Under the pieces are notes generated by a model. It was not told the origin of the DNA, did not search any database, and was given only the letters and a program-made list of their open reading frames with translations. From positions 6,927,104 to 6,991,103 of the forward strand of contig OY744553.1 in NCBI GenBank assembly GCA_963556195.1: a stretch of 64,000 bases of DNA, written 5' to 3'. Of the stretch, positions 50,301 through 63,665 are shown in pieces. The stretch is from Sepiola atlantica (taxonomy: Eukaryota > Mollusca > Cephalopoda > Sepiida > Sepiolidae). The first letter of the stretch is position 1. The number at the start of each line of letters is the position of its first letter. The position numbers and the translations under genes were made by a program.

Positions 50301-53300
50301 AAATTAATTTCTACGATCTGTGTCAGCGCATTAAAAAAAAATTAATTTCTACGATTTGTGTCAGTGCGTTAAAAAAAAATTAATTTCTACGATTTGTGTC
50401 AGTGCGTTAAAAAAAAATTAATTTCTAAGATCTGTGTCAGCGCGTTAAAAAAAAATTAATTTCTACGATCTGTGTCAGCGCGTTAAAAAAAAATTAATTT
50501 CTAAGATCTGTGTCAGCGCATTAAAAAAAAATTAATTTCTACGATCTGTGTCAGTGTGTTAAAAATAAATTAATTTCTAAGATCTGTGTCAGCGCGTTAA
50601 AAAAAAATTAATTTCTACGATCTGTGTCAGCGCGTTAAAAAAAAATTAATTTCTACGATCTGTGTCAGCGCGTTAAAAAAAAATTAATTTCTACGATCTG
50701 TGTCAGCGCGTTAAAAAAAAATTAATTTCTACGATCTGTGTCAGCGCGTTAAAAAAAAATTTATTTCTACGATCTGTGTCAGCGCGTTAAAAAAAAATTA
50801 ATTTCTAAGATCTGTGTCAGCGCGTTAAAAAAAAATTAATTTCTACGATCTGTGTCAGCGCGTTAAAAAAAAATTAATTTCTACGATCTGTGTCAGCGCG
50901 TTAAAAAAAAATTAATTTCTACGATCTGTGTCAGTGTGTTAAAAAAAAATTAATTTCTACGATCTGTGTCAGCGCATTAAAAAAAAATTAATTTCTACGA
51001 TTTGTGTCAGTGCGTTAAAAAAAAATTAATTTCTACGATTTGTGTCAGTGCGTTAAAAAAAAATTAATTTCTAAGATCTGTGTCAGCGCGTTAAAAATAA
51101 ATTAATTTCTACGATCTGTGTCAGTGCGTTAAAAAAAAATTAATTTCTACGATCTGTGTCAGCGCATTAAAAAAAAATTAATTTCTACGATCTGTGTCAG
51201 TGTGTTAAAAAAAAATTAATTTCTAAGATCTGTGTCAGCGCGTTGAAAAAAAATTTATTTCTACGATCTGTGTCAGCGCGTTAAAAAAAAATTAATTTCT
51301 AAGATCTGTGTCAGCGCGTTAAAAAAAAATTAATTTCTACGATCTGTGTCAGCGCGTTAAAAAAAAATTAATTTCTACGATCTGTGTCAGCGCGTTAAAA
51401 AAAAATTAATTTCTACGATCTGTGTCAGTGCGTTAAAAAAAAATTAATTTCTACGATCTGTGTCAGCGCATTAAAAAAAAATTAATTTCTACGATTTGTG
51501 TCAGTGCGTTAAAAAAAAATTAATTTCTACGATTTGTGTCAGTGCGTTAAAAAAAAATTAATTTCTAAGATCTGTGTCAGCGCGTTAAAAAAAAATTAAT
51601 TTCTACGATCTGTGTCAGCGCGTTAAAAAAAAATTAATTTCTACGATTTGTGTCAGCGCGTTAAAAAAAAATTAATTTCTACGATCTGTGTCAGCGCGTT
51701 AAAAAAAATTAATTTCTACGATCTGTGTCAGCGCGTTGAAAAAAAATTAATTTCTACGATCTGTGTCAGCGCGTTGAAAAAAAATTAATTTCTACGATCT
51801 GTGTCAGCGCGTTGAAAAAAAATTAATTTCTACGATCTGTGTCAGCGCGTTGAAAAAAAATTAATTTCTACGATCTGTGTCAGCGCGTTAAAAAAAAATT
51901 AATTTCTACGATTTGTGTCAGCGCGTTAAAAAAAAATTAATTTCTACGATCTGTGTCAGCGCGTTAAAAAAAAATTAATTTCTACGATCTGTGTCAGCGC
52001 GTTGAAAAAAAATTAATTTCTACGATCTGTGTCAGCGCATTAAAAAAAAATTAATTTCTACGATCTGTGTCAGCGCGTTAAAAAAAAATTAATTTCTACG
52101 ATCTGTGTCAGCGCGTTAAAAAAAAATTAATTTCTACGATCTGTGTCAGCGCGTTAAAAAAAAATTAATTTCTACGATTTGTGTCAGCGCGTTAAAAAAA
52201 AATTAATTTCTACGATCTGTGTCAGCGCGTTAAAAAAAAATTAATTTCTACGATTTGTGTCAGCGCGTTAAAAAAAAATTAATTTCTACGATTTGTGTCA
52301 GCGCGTTAAAAAAAAATTAATTTCTACGATCTGTGTCAACGCGTTGAAAAAAAATTAATTTCTACGATCTGTGTCAGCGCGTTAAAAAAAAATTAATTTC
52401 TACGATTTGTGTCAGCGTGTTAAAAAAAAATTAATTTCTACGATCTGTGTCAACGCGTTGAAAAAAAATTAATTTCTACGATCTGTGTCAGCGCGTTAAA
52501 AAAAAATTAATTTCTACGATTTGTGTCAGCGCGTTAAAAAAAAATTAATTTCTACGATCTGTGTCAGCGCGTTAAAAAAAAATTAATTTCTACGATTTGT
52601 GTCAGCGTGTTAAAAAAAAATTAATTTCTACGATCTGTGTCAACGCGTTGAATAAAAATTAATTTCTACGATTTGTGTCAGCGTGTTAAAAAAAAATTAA
52701 TTTCTACGATCTGTGTCAACGCGTTGAATAAAAATTAATTTCTACGATTTGTGTCAGTGCGTTGAAAAAAATTAATTTCTACGATTTGTGTCAGCGTGTT
52801 AAAAAAAAATTAATTTCTACGATTTGTGTCAGCGCGTTAAAAAAAAATTAATTACTACGATCTGTGTCAGCGCGTTAAAAAAAAATTAATTTCTACGATT
52901 TGTGTCAGCGCGTTAAAAAAAAATTAATTTCTACGATTTGTGTCAGTGCGTTAAAAAAAAAATTAATTTCTACGATCTGTGTCAGCGCGTTAAAAAAAAT
53001 TTATTTCTACGATTTGTGTCAGCGCGTTAAAAAAAAAAATTAATTTCTACGATTTGTGTCAGCGTGTTAAAAAAAAATTAATTTCTACGATCTGTGTCAG
53101 CGCGTTAAAAAAAAATTTATTTCTACGATTTGTGTCAGCGCGTTAAAAAAAAAAATTAATTTCTACGATTTGTGTCAGCGTGTTAAAAAAAATTAATTTC
53201 TACGATCTGTGTCAGCGCGTTAAAAAAAAATTAATTTCTACGATTTGTGTCAGTGCGTTAAAAAAAAATTAATTTCTACGATTTGTGTCAGTGCGTTAAA

Positions 53301-53986
53301 AAAAAATTAATTTCTACGATCTGTGTCAGCGCGTTAAAAAAAAATTAATTTCTACGATTTGTGTCAGCGTGTTAAAAAAAAATTAATTTCTACGATTTGT
53401 GTCAGCGCGTTAAAAAAAAATTAATTACTACGATCTGTGTCAGCGCGTTAAAAAAAAATTAATTTCTACGATTTGTGTCAGCGCGTTAAAAAAAAATTAA
53501 TTTCTACGATTTGTGTCAGTGCGTTAAAAAAAAAATTAATTTCTACGATTTGTGTCAGCGTGTTAAAAAAAAAATTAATTTCTACGATTTGTGTCAGCGT
53601 GTTAAAAAAAAATTAATTTCTACGATTTGTGTCAGTGCGTTAAAAAAAAATTAATTACTACGATCTGTGTCAGCGCGTTAAAAAAAAATTAATTTCTACG
53701 ATTTGTGTCAGCGTGTTAAAAAAAATTAATTTCTACGATTTGTGTCAGCGTGTTAAAAAAAATTAATTTCTACGATCTGTGTCAGCGCGTTAAAAAAAAT
53801 TAATTTCTACGATTTGTGTCAGCGCGTTAAAAAAAAAAATTAATTTCTACGATTTGTGTCAGCGCGTTAAAAAAAAATTAATTTCTACGATCTGTGTCAA
53901 CGCGTTAAAAAAAAATTAATTTCTACGATCTGTGTCAGCGCGTTAAAAAAAAATTAATTTCTACGATCTGTGTCAACGCGTTGAAT
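44355..53986. repeat. 38-bp satellite array, ~250 units
   Basis: The unit is gatctgtgtcagcgcgttaa followed by seven A and ttaatttctac. Variants are mainly acgatc/aagatc/acgatt, cgcg/tgcg/cgtg/gcgca, and taat/ttat. From about 51700 the A-run length and unit length vary and gttgaa variants appear, resembling the junction with the unique inner arm. The first units near 44345-44400 are also diverged. Confidence 0.98.
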
Positions 53987-54015
53987 CTCCCGAAGGACTC
54001 ATTGAGTTCTGTCAG

Positions 54016-54868
54016 CAACTTTGACAAACTTCTTAATGGTTTCTCTTTATGTATGGTATCGAAGATTTTGATAAACTAATTGTGAAATTTTCATCTATAT
54101 TTTTCAGTTGTGCCATTTTTTTCCTATTTATCCACTCGTGCCATTTCTACCGGTGCCATTTTTACCTAAATTCGTTATTGTGATCTATAGATTTTAGTTT
54201 AACTGTTAGTTTAAAACCAAAAAATATTCATCGTAACAGCAACCTTAAACTGAATTTTAAAGAAAAAAAAAAATTAAAAGAATTGTTTTTGGAATCGGAA
54301 ATTAGGCTAAAATTTTTCCGATTCCCCAGAAACTTCTGATTTTTATGATTCCCGATTCCGATTAATTGTCCCAACATTAGTTTTAACTGCTAACATATCG
54401 ATTTCTATGATTTATTTAGCAAACAAACACAGAGAACGCACCGCATTTCCGTGACTTTGTATCATAAACGTTTGAGAAGGTCTAGGAAGCACACGAGTTC
54501 ACGAAGCGAAAACTGACAAATGATAAATTGAAGACTGGCAGACGATAAATTACGACAAAGAAAATCAAAGTAAAATACATACATAAAAATAAAGAACGAA
54601 CAAACCATAGCTAAACAACTGTTATTAATTAGATGTTTGTTTTTTTGTCAAAGGAACCATTGTTAATCAAATGTTTTTTAAATAAAAAAAATTTTTGTGC
54701 ACCGAAAAGTTTCAAAAGATGTTTTTTTTTTATATAACAAACAATGAAATCACTGTTTTTTAACCAATTTCATATTAGTTTTTGTTTTTTAATGTTTTTT
54801 TTTCTTTTTAACATTTTCTGAGTTAGCGTTAGGATTCAGGGTTCGTCTTTCGCTAGAAGTGACCGTTT
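54016..54868. other. Central region of the inverted-repeat element
   Basis: AT-rich with no long frame. A reiterated ttgtgccatttttt..tcgtgccatttctaccggtg block lies near 54105-54170, and an end-like copy (agagaacgcaccgcatttcc) at 54431. Confidence 0.6.
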
Positions 54869-55204
54869 CTGACAGAACCCAATGAGTCCTTCGGGAGATT
54901 CAACGCACTGACACATCGTAGAAATTCATTTTTTTTAATGCTCTGCAGATCGTAGAAATTAATTTCTTTCAAAAGTTATCGTCTGCTTGCTTGGAAAAAG
55001 ATTGTCTAATGCGAACTGCAACCTGATTGGTTAATAGTTTCGTCAAATCTTGAGCGCTTCGTAGACCTGCCCGAACGTTGACGACGCAAAGTCACGGAAA
55101 CGCAGTGTGTTCTCTATAAGAGTACGACAATTTAACCGCTTTACCCAGAATTTCAAAGAAAGTATTAGTACAGCTTCCCATCGAGTGACTTTGTATTTTT
55201 AGTA

Positions 55205-58200
55205 TTTTTTACACCTATTTATTAATTTACGGCCATTTATTAATTTACACCTATTTATCAATTTACGCCTATTTATTAATTTACGGCCATTTATTAATTT
55301 ACACCTATTTATTAATTTACACCTATTTATTAATTTACGGCCATTTATTAATTTACACCTATTTATTAATTTACACCTATTTATTAATTTACGGCCATTT
55401 ATTAATTTACACCTATTTATTAATTTACACCTATTTATCAATTTACACCTATTTATTAATTTACGGCCATTTATTAATTTACACCTATTTATCAATTTAC
55501 GCCTATTTATTAATTTACACCTATTTATTAATTTACACCTATTTATTAATTTACACCTATTTATTAATTTACACCTATTTATTAATTTACACCTATTTAT
55601 TAATTTACGGCCATTTATTAATTTACACCTATTTATTAATTTACACCTATTTATTAATTTACGGCCATTTATTAATTTACACCTATTTATTAATTTACAC
55701 CTATTTATCAATTTACACCTATTTATTAATTTACGGCCATTTATTAATTTACACCTATTTATCAATTTACGCCTATTTATTAATTTACACCTATTTATTA
55801 ATTTACACCTATTTATTAATTTACGGCCATTTATTAATTTACACCTATTTATTAATTTACACCTATTTATCAATTTACGCCTATTTATTAATTTACACCT
55901 ATTTATTAATTTACACCTATTTATTAATTTACGGCCATTTATTAATTTACACCTATTTATTAATTTACACCTATTTATTAATTTACACCTATTTATTAAT
56001 TTACACCTATTTATTAATTTACACCTATTTATCAATTTACACCTATTTATTAATTTACACCTATTTATCAATTTACACCTATTTATTAATTTACACCTAT
56101 TTATCAATTTACACCTATTTATTAATTTACACCTATTTATCAATTTACACCTATTTATTAATTTACACCTATTTATTAATTTACACCTATTTATTAATTT
56201 ACACCTATTTATCAATTTACACCTATTTATTAATTTACACCTATTTATCAATTTACACCTATTTATTAATTTACACCTATTTATCAATTTACACCTATTT
56301 ATTAATTTACGGCCATTTATCAATTTACACCTATTTATTAATTTACACCTATTTATCAATTTACACCTATTTATTAATTTACGGCCATTTATTAATTTAC
56401 ACCTATTTATCAATTTACGCCTATTTATTAATTTACGGCCATTTATTAATTTACACCTATTTATTAATTTACACCTATTTATTAATTTACGGCCATTTAT
56501 TAATTTACACCTATTTATTAATTTACACCTATTTATCAATTTACACCTATTTATTAATTTACACCTATTTATTAATTTACACCTATTTATCAATTTACAC
56601 CTATTTATTAATTTACACCTATTTATCAATTTACACCTATTTATTAATTTACGGCCATTTATTAATTTACACCTATTTATTAATTTACACCTATTTATCA
56701 ATTTACACCTATTTATTAATTTACACCTATTTATTAATTTACGGCCATTTATTAATTTACACCTATTTATTAATTTACACCTATTTATTAATTTACACCT
56801 ATTTATCAATTTACACCTATTTATTAATTTACGGCCATTTATTAATTTACGGCCATTTATTAATTTACACCTATTTATTAATTTACACCTATTTATTAAT
56901 TTACACCTATTTATTAATTTACACCTATTTATTAATTTACACCTATTTATTAATTTACACCTATTTATTAATTTACACCTATTTATCAATTTACACCTAT
57001 TTATTAATTTACACCTATTTATCAATTTACACCTATTTATTAATTTACACCTATTTATCAATTTACACCTATTTATTAATTTACACCTATTTATTAATTT
57101 ACACCTATTTATTAATTTACACCTATTTATCAATTTACACCTATTTATTAATTTACACCTATTTATCAATTTACACCTATTTATTAATTTACACCTATTT
57201 ATCAATTTACACCTATTTATTAATTTACGGCCATTTATCAATTTACACCTATTTATTAATTTACACCTATTTATCAATTTACACCTATTTATCAATTTAC
57301 ACCTATTTATCAATTTACACCTATTTATCAATTTACACCTATTTATCAATTTACACCTATTTATCAATTTACACCTATTTATTAATTTACACCTATTTAT
57401 CAATTTACACCTATTTATCAATTTACACCTATTTATCAATTTACACCTATTTATTAATTTACACCTATTTATCAATTTACACCTATTTATTAATTTACGG
57501 CCATTTATCAATTTACACCTATTTATTAATTTACACCTATTTATCAATTTACACCTATTTATTAATTTACGGCCATTTATTAATTTACACCTATTTATCA
57601 ATTTACGCCTATTTATTAATTTACGGCCATTTATTAATTTACACCTATTTATTAATTTACACCTATTTATTAATTTACGGCCATTTATTAATTTACACCT
57701 ATTTATTAATTTACACCTATTTATCAATTTACACCTATTTATTAATTTACACCTATTTATTAATTTACACCTATTTATCAATTTACACCTATTTATTAAT
57801 TTACACCTATTTATCAATTTACACCTATTTATTAATTTACGGCCATTTATTAATTTACACCTATTTATTAATTTACACCTATTTATCAATTTACACCTAT
57901 TTATTAATTTACACCTATTTATTAATTTACGGCCATTTATTAATTTACACCTATTTATTAATTTACACCTATTTATTAATTTACACCTATTTATTAATTT
58001 ACACCTATTTATTAATTTACACCTATTTATTAATTTACACCTATTTATTAATTTACACCTATTTATTAATTTACACCTATTTATTAATTTACACCTATTT
58101 ATTAATTTACGGCCATTTATTAATTTACACCTATTTATTAATTTACACCTATTTATTAATTTACACCTATTTATCAATTTACACCTATTTATTAATTTAC

Positions 58201-60868
58201 GGCCATTTATTAATTTACACCTATTTATTAATTTACACCTATTTATTAATTTACGGCCATTTATTAATTTACACCTATTTATTAATTTACACCTATTTAT
58301 TAATTTACACCTATTTATCAATTTACACCTATTTATTAATTTACGGCCATTTATTAATTTACACCTATTTATCAATTTACACCTATTTATTAATTTACGG
58401 CCATTTATTAATTTACACCTATTTATTAATTTACACCTATTTATTAATTTACGGCCATTTATTAATTTACACCTATTTATTAATTTACACCTATTTATTA
58501 ATTTACACCTATTTATTAATTTACACCTATTTATTAATTTACACCTATTTATTAATTTACACCTATTTATTAATTTACACCTATTTATTAATTTACGGCC
58601 ATTTATTAATTTACACCTATTTATTAATTTACACCTATTTATTAATTTACACCTATTTATCAATTTACACCTATTTATTAATTTACACCTATTTATTAAT
58701 TTACGGCCATTTATTAATTTACGGCCATTTATTAATTTACACCTATTTATTAATTTACACCTATTTATTAATTTACGGCCATTTATTAATTTACGGCCAT
58801 TTATTAATTTACACCTATTTATTAATTTACACCTATTTATTAATTTACACCTATTTATTAATTTACACCTATTTATTAATTTACACCTATTTATTAATTT
58901 ACACCTATTTATTAATTTACACCTATTTATTAATTTACACCTATTTATTAATTTACGGCCATTTATTAATTTACACCTATTTATTAATTTACACCTATTT
59001 ATTAATTTACACCTATTTATCAATTTACACCTATTTATTAATTTACGGCTATTTATTAATTTACGGCCATTTATTAATTTACACCTATTTATTAATTTAC
59101 ACCTATTTATTAATTTACACCTATTTATTAATTTACACCTATTTATTAATTTACGGCCATTTATTAATTTACACCTATTTATTAATTTACACCTATTTAT
59201 TAATTTACACCTATTTATCAATTTACACCTATTTATTAATTTACGGCTATTTATTAATTTACGGCCATTTATTAATTTACACCTATTTATTAATTTACAC
59301 CTATTTATTAATTTACACCTATTTATTAATTTACACCTATTTATTAATTTACACCTATTTATTAATTTACACCTATTTATTAATTTACACCTATTTATTA
59401 ATTTACACCTATTTATTAATTTACGGCCATTTATTAATTTACACCTATTTATTAATTTACACCTATTTATTAATTTACACCTATTTATCAATTTACACCT
59501 ATTTATTAATTTACACCTATTTATTAATTTACGGCCATTTATTAATTTACGGCCATTTATTAATTTACACCTATTTATTAATTTACACCTATTTATTAAT
59601 TTACGGCCATTTATTAATTTACGGCCATTTATTAATTTACACCTATTTATTAATTTACACCTATTTATTAATTTACACCTATTTATTAATTTACACCTAT
59701 TTATTAATTTACGGCCATTTATTAATTTACGGCCATTTATTAATTTACACCTATTTATTAATTTACACCTATTTATTAATTTACACCTATTTATTAATTT
59801 ACACCTATTTATTAATTTACACCTATTTATTAATTTACACCTATTTATTAATTTACACCTATTTATTAATTTACGGCCATTTATTAATTTACACCTATTT
59901 ATTAATTTACACCTATTTATTAATTTACACCTATTTATCAATTTACACCTATTTATTAATTTACGGCTATTTATTAATTTACGGCCATTTATTAATTTAC
60001 ACCTATTTATTAATTTACACCTATTTATTAATTTACACCTATTTATTAATTTACACCTATTTATTAATTTACACCTATTTATTAATTTACACCTATTTAT
60101 TAATTTACACCTATTTATTAATTTACACCTATTTATTAATTTACGGCCATTTATTAATTTACACCTATTTATTAATTTACACCTATTTATTAATTTACAC
60201 CTATTTATCAATTTACACCTATTTATTAATTTACACCTATTTATTAATTTACGGCCATTTATTAATTTACGGCCATTTATTAATTTACACCTATTTATTA
60301 ATTTACACCTATTTATTAATTTACGGCCATTTATTAATTTACGGCCATTTATTAATTTACACCTATTTATTAATTTACACCTATTTATTAATTTACACCT
60401 ATTTATTAATTTACACCTATTTATTAATTTACACCTATTTATTAATTTACACCTATTTATTAATTTACACCTATTTATTAATTTACGGCCATTTATTAAT
60501 TTACACCTATTTATTAATTTACACCTATTTATTAATTTACACCTATTTATCAATTTACACCTATTTATTAATTTACGGCTATTTATTAATTTACGGCCAT
60601 TTATTAATTTACACCTATTTATTAATTTACACCTATTTATTAATTTACACCTATTTATTAATTTACACCTATTTATTAATTTACACCTATTTATTAATTT
60701 ACACCTATTTATTAATTTACACCTATTTATTAATTTACACCTATTTATTAATTTACACCTATTTATTAATTTACACCTATTTATTAATTTACACCTATTT
60801 ATTAATTTACACCTATTTATTAATTTACACCTATTTATCAATTTACACCTATTTATTAATTTACACCA
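55205..60868. repeat. 18-bp AT-rich satellite array, ~314 units
   Basis: The unit is acctatttattaatttac. Frequent variants are acggcc for acacct, tcaatt for ttaatt, and rarer acgcct and acggct. The unit length is a multiple of three, so the minus strand is open for about 1900 codons (KLINRC repeats) and the plus strand is open too. I do not regard it as a gene. Confidence 0.98.
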
Positions 60869-60869
60869 T

Positions 60870-61440
60870 GAACTTAGAATTGCATTTACAGCTTCACTGT
60901 AAATCATTTGCATGATTCAATTGGAATCCCCCAATTCATAGTTACCGAATTCGGAATTATCCTACCTTGTCAAAATTAAAGAATTTTCCAGAAATGTTAA
61001 GATTATAAAAACACTTAAAAAACTGTTTACTATTTAGATGAGGAGAAATTATTTTGCTATATATAGTTTGACATACATTGCCCCCCAGGTGATATGAGGT
61101 GACATTCTCTCATGTAGGTGGTCAATTTATGTTAAACTAACATAGTGAACTGGACCCACACCGCGACCCCTCTAAAAATTCAACAGGTAATTTTTTTCAG
61201 AAAAGTTTTTTTATAATCATAAAAGCTGTTGCTGAATCGAATGTACCATAAAAAAATGTAATGTGCATAGGTGATTTGCAGCATAACATTTGTTTAAACA
61301 GAGCGTCTACCCATGTAAAATTCATACCCTAAACATTTCAGAATTTCCAGACAGAAGTAAGTGGTTTTCATTTTAGTTGTGTTTCGCATAATTTCAGTTA
61401 ATTACGAACTTGTGACTGCAGTAAATATAACAGTTCAATT
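60870..61440. other. Stretch without recognised gene
   Basis: Unique-looking AT-rich sequence after the 18-bp array. Confidence 0.4.
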
Positions 61441-61850
61441 AAATTTGTAATGTAGTATTTGTTCTGTTGACATGAGACCATCTTCCCAGGGAGTACCTTC
61501 TCCTTTTTTTTTGGTGGGGAAGGAGGGGAGGGTAGTATCCATTGTCATGATACCATACTTACAGATATTACTTTCTTCTTTTAGTGGAGTGATCCTCCCA
61601 GGTATTACATCCTCTATTTGGCTGTATAGTATATGTTCGTTCTTCATGATACTACCCGTCCATGATTATCTTCTCTGTTGAGAGGGGAGGAGGGGAAGGC
61701 AGTGTACAAACTGTTCTGTTGCCATATCATCCCAGGCATTAACTCCTTTTTTTGGGGGGGGGGGGGTGTAGTCATGATACCATTCTCTCCAGTTATTAAC
61801 TCCTCCTTTAGGGGTCAATGTTTGTTCACCATGATATTACTGTCCCAGGC
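61440..61850 (+). mobile_element. Degenerate U2-SINE body type C, two to three tandem remnants
   Basis: tgtagtatttgttctgttga at 61449 is U2-like. The pattern of gttctgttg, catgataccat and ggggaggagggg words repeats near 61690 and 61760, as if several copies were inserted side by side. Confidence 0.35.
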
Positions 61851-61904
61851 TAGCAAAAATATGCTCCCTCTGGTCACATATTTTTGCTAGTACACAGACC
61901 CACA

Positions 61905-62575
61905 CACAGTCATATGATTTGTTTCATTTTACCTCAGCTGAAGTTCTCAGAAATTAAGGGGCCTCTTCCTGGGGCTAACATTTGATCTCTATATGAGATA
62001 CATAGATATTTGTATGTTTTATTAAAGTTCTTTATTTCTTAAACGTTGAGTTAGTAAAGAAGTTAAGAACATTAATTTTCCTCTCCCCAATTGACCAGTT
62101 AACTATGTTCTAGTATATCTTTCTTTTGGTCTCTTGGTATTACCGAATTCCAGGACAAGAATTCATCTAGTCTGGTGGAGTATCCAGCTAAGTGTTGTTA
62201 CTAGAGGTAACATTACTTGGAAAAGGCACACCATTCCTCGTATAACCGTGTCAAAGGAATTATATTTGGGCTTCGAATACTACGTTATTTTGAATATTTG
62301 GGCTTCGAATACTACGTTATTTTGAATATTTGGGCTTCGAATACTACGTTATTTTGAATATTTGGGCTTCGAATACTACGTTATTTTGAATATTTGGGCT
62401 TCAAATACTACGTTATTTTGAATATTTGGGCTTCGAATACCATGTTATTTTAAATATTTGGTCAGGGTTTGATTGCAAGGTGAAGTATCCTCATGTCAAG
62501 TTGTCTTGACAAACCCTTGTACAGAGAAACCAAAGATACTCGAAGATTGTCTCTAGTAGGTAATTCAAACTCTAT
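61905..62575 (-). repeat. Dispersed repeat R1, copy 2 (inverted) with expanded minisatellite
   Basis: The reverse complement of 9540-10210 over most of its length: aattgaccagttaactatg, ccaggacaagaattcat, ctggtggagtatccagct and cctcatgtcaagttgtc. A 32-bp internal block is amplified. Confidence 0.8.
62264..62463. repeat. 32-bp minisatellite, ~6 units
   Basis: tttgggcttcgaatactacg plus ttattttgaata repeated with few changes; only one unit is present in the other R1 copy at about 9816-9850. Confidence 0.95.
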
Positions 62576-62759
62576 ATATGTATATAATCATGTGATATGT
62601 ATATATGAAAAATACGAATCATGTGATATATGTATAGTATTCATCATCATCATCATCATCATCATCAGATTTGCAACACTCCACTTCAGCCCTTACTTGG
62701 GCTACACGGGGGGGGGGGGGGGAAAGACCTGATCTAATGAAGCGGCTAGTCATAACATT

Positions 62760-63115
62760 TTTTATTTACCTCCTCTCCAGGAGGTTAGGCACAAGACCAG
62801 TTTTATCTTACTCCCACAAGGTAAGATGTGACCCAAGGTCGGGTCGGGAAAGTGGGACTTGAAAAGCCAGCGTCCGAGAAGGTGAGCACTCTGGTCATTA
62901 AAAATTGCCTGGGCAGCCCCGTCGACATTCCCCGGTAGGGGCGCCTCAGGCAGTAAGGAATAAACTTACTCGTCACCAAAGACGGGAGGCAACACCTGGT
63001 AGGGTGGACCTCCTAGAACTGCACAGGACAGACCCATAGACCGGCGTAAATCAAGCCCCGAGGGCCAAGACGATACCAGTTTATGGGGTGTAGTATCCAT
63101 CGGAACAAAGGCCGA
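62760..63115 (-). mobile_element. U2-headed SINE, body type A, head partly deleted
   Basis: Homologous to 14014-14352. On the minus strand the head reads gatcggcctttgttccgatg, which has lost about 25 bases of the U2 region. The body (ggtgtagtatccatcggaac on plus, cccggtaggggcgcctcagg) and the tail (ctcctctccaggaggttagg) are intact, with a 30-bp extra block near 62860-62890. Confidence 0.85.
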
Positions 63116-63119
63116 TCAA

Positions 63120-63615
63120 TAATACAACATGACATAAAAAAAGGTAAATCCCGATTGTACTATTAAACCTAATCTTTCTTCGATCAGACGCTCCCTTCCC
63201 CTTCCGTAACTTGCAGACGCTAGAAGGCGGTGGCTGAGGGTCAATCATACCAACGAAACAAAAGGCTCGATCACGGCTTCGTGCTACTAATTATTAGTTT
63301 CTGTGTACGAATTCCGAAAAAAAAAAAATAGTATCGTCACGTGATAATTACAGTTATAGCTTTTCTTTATTGTGTTAAACTGGGTGTCCGTTTCGGTTGG
63401 GAAAAACGAGCACATGTCGAAACAGACATGCATCATAGATTGAAATTTGCAGTTAGAAAGCGACAAAAGTTCCGATAAAAATTCTGACCGTTGCAGACTC
63501 ATAGAAATCAATGATTGTTTAGAATTCGAAAATTAAATAAATTTTCATTCTAAATTCAATCTCCCACCCGTGTGATTTGTTCCTTTTAATTTTACTTAAC
63601 ATTTTTGTCCTTAAG
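63120..63615. other. Stretch without recognised gene
   Basis: No motifs beyond a short A run at 63317-63328. Confidence 0.4.
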
Positions 63616-63618
63616 TAT

Positions 63619-63619
63619 A

Positions 63620-63664
<45 letters not shown>
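63619..63664. repeat. (TA)n microsatellite
   Basis: A TA tract directly at the mariner terminus. Confidence 0.9.

Positions 63665-63665
<1 letters not shown>

Larger units (their letters stand above)
44205..55126. mobile_element. Terminal-inverted-repeat element containing an expanded 38-bp satellite
   Basis: The outer left arm (44205-44355: gtactctaatagagaacgca, gcgtttccgtgact, gtcaacgttcgggc, ccaatcaggttgca) is mirrored at 54950-55126. An inner pair (gcgttgaatctcccgaagga, ctcatt..gttctgtcag at 53978-54015) is mirrored at 54869-54905. The right arm is 258 bp with about two 38-bp units; the left arm is 9.8 kb because of about 250 units. The 850-bp centre holds no transposase. A further partial copy of the outer end lies at 54431-54545. 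No convincing target duplication was found. Confidence 0.82.

Noticed and set aside
44355..53986. CRISPR-like array
   Set aside because: Units are contiguous 38-bp repeats without unique spacers, in a eukaryotic context.
55199..60913. 1904-codon minus-strand open frame of KLINRC/KLINGR repeats
   Set aside because: The 18-bp unit has no stop in this frame and is a multiple of three, so any array would be open; the plus strand is open as well. No signal peptide, splice context or non-repeat domain is present.
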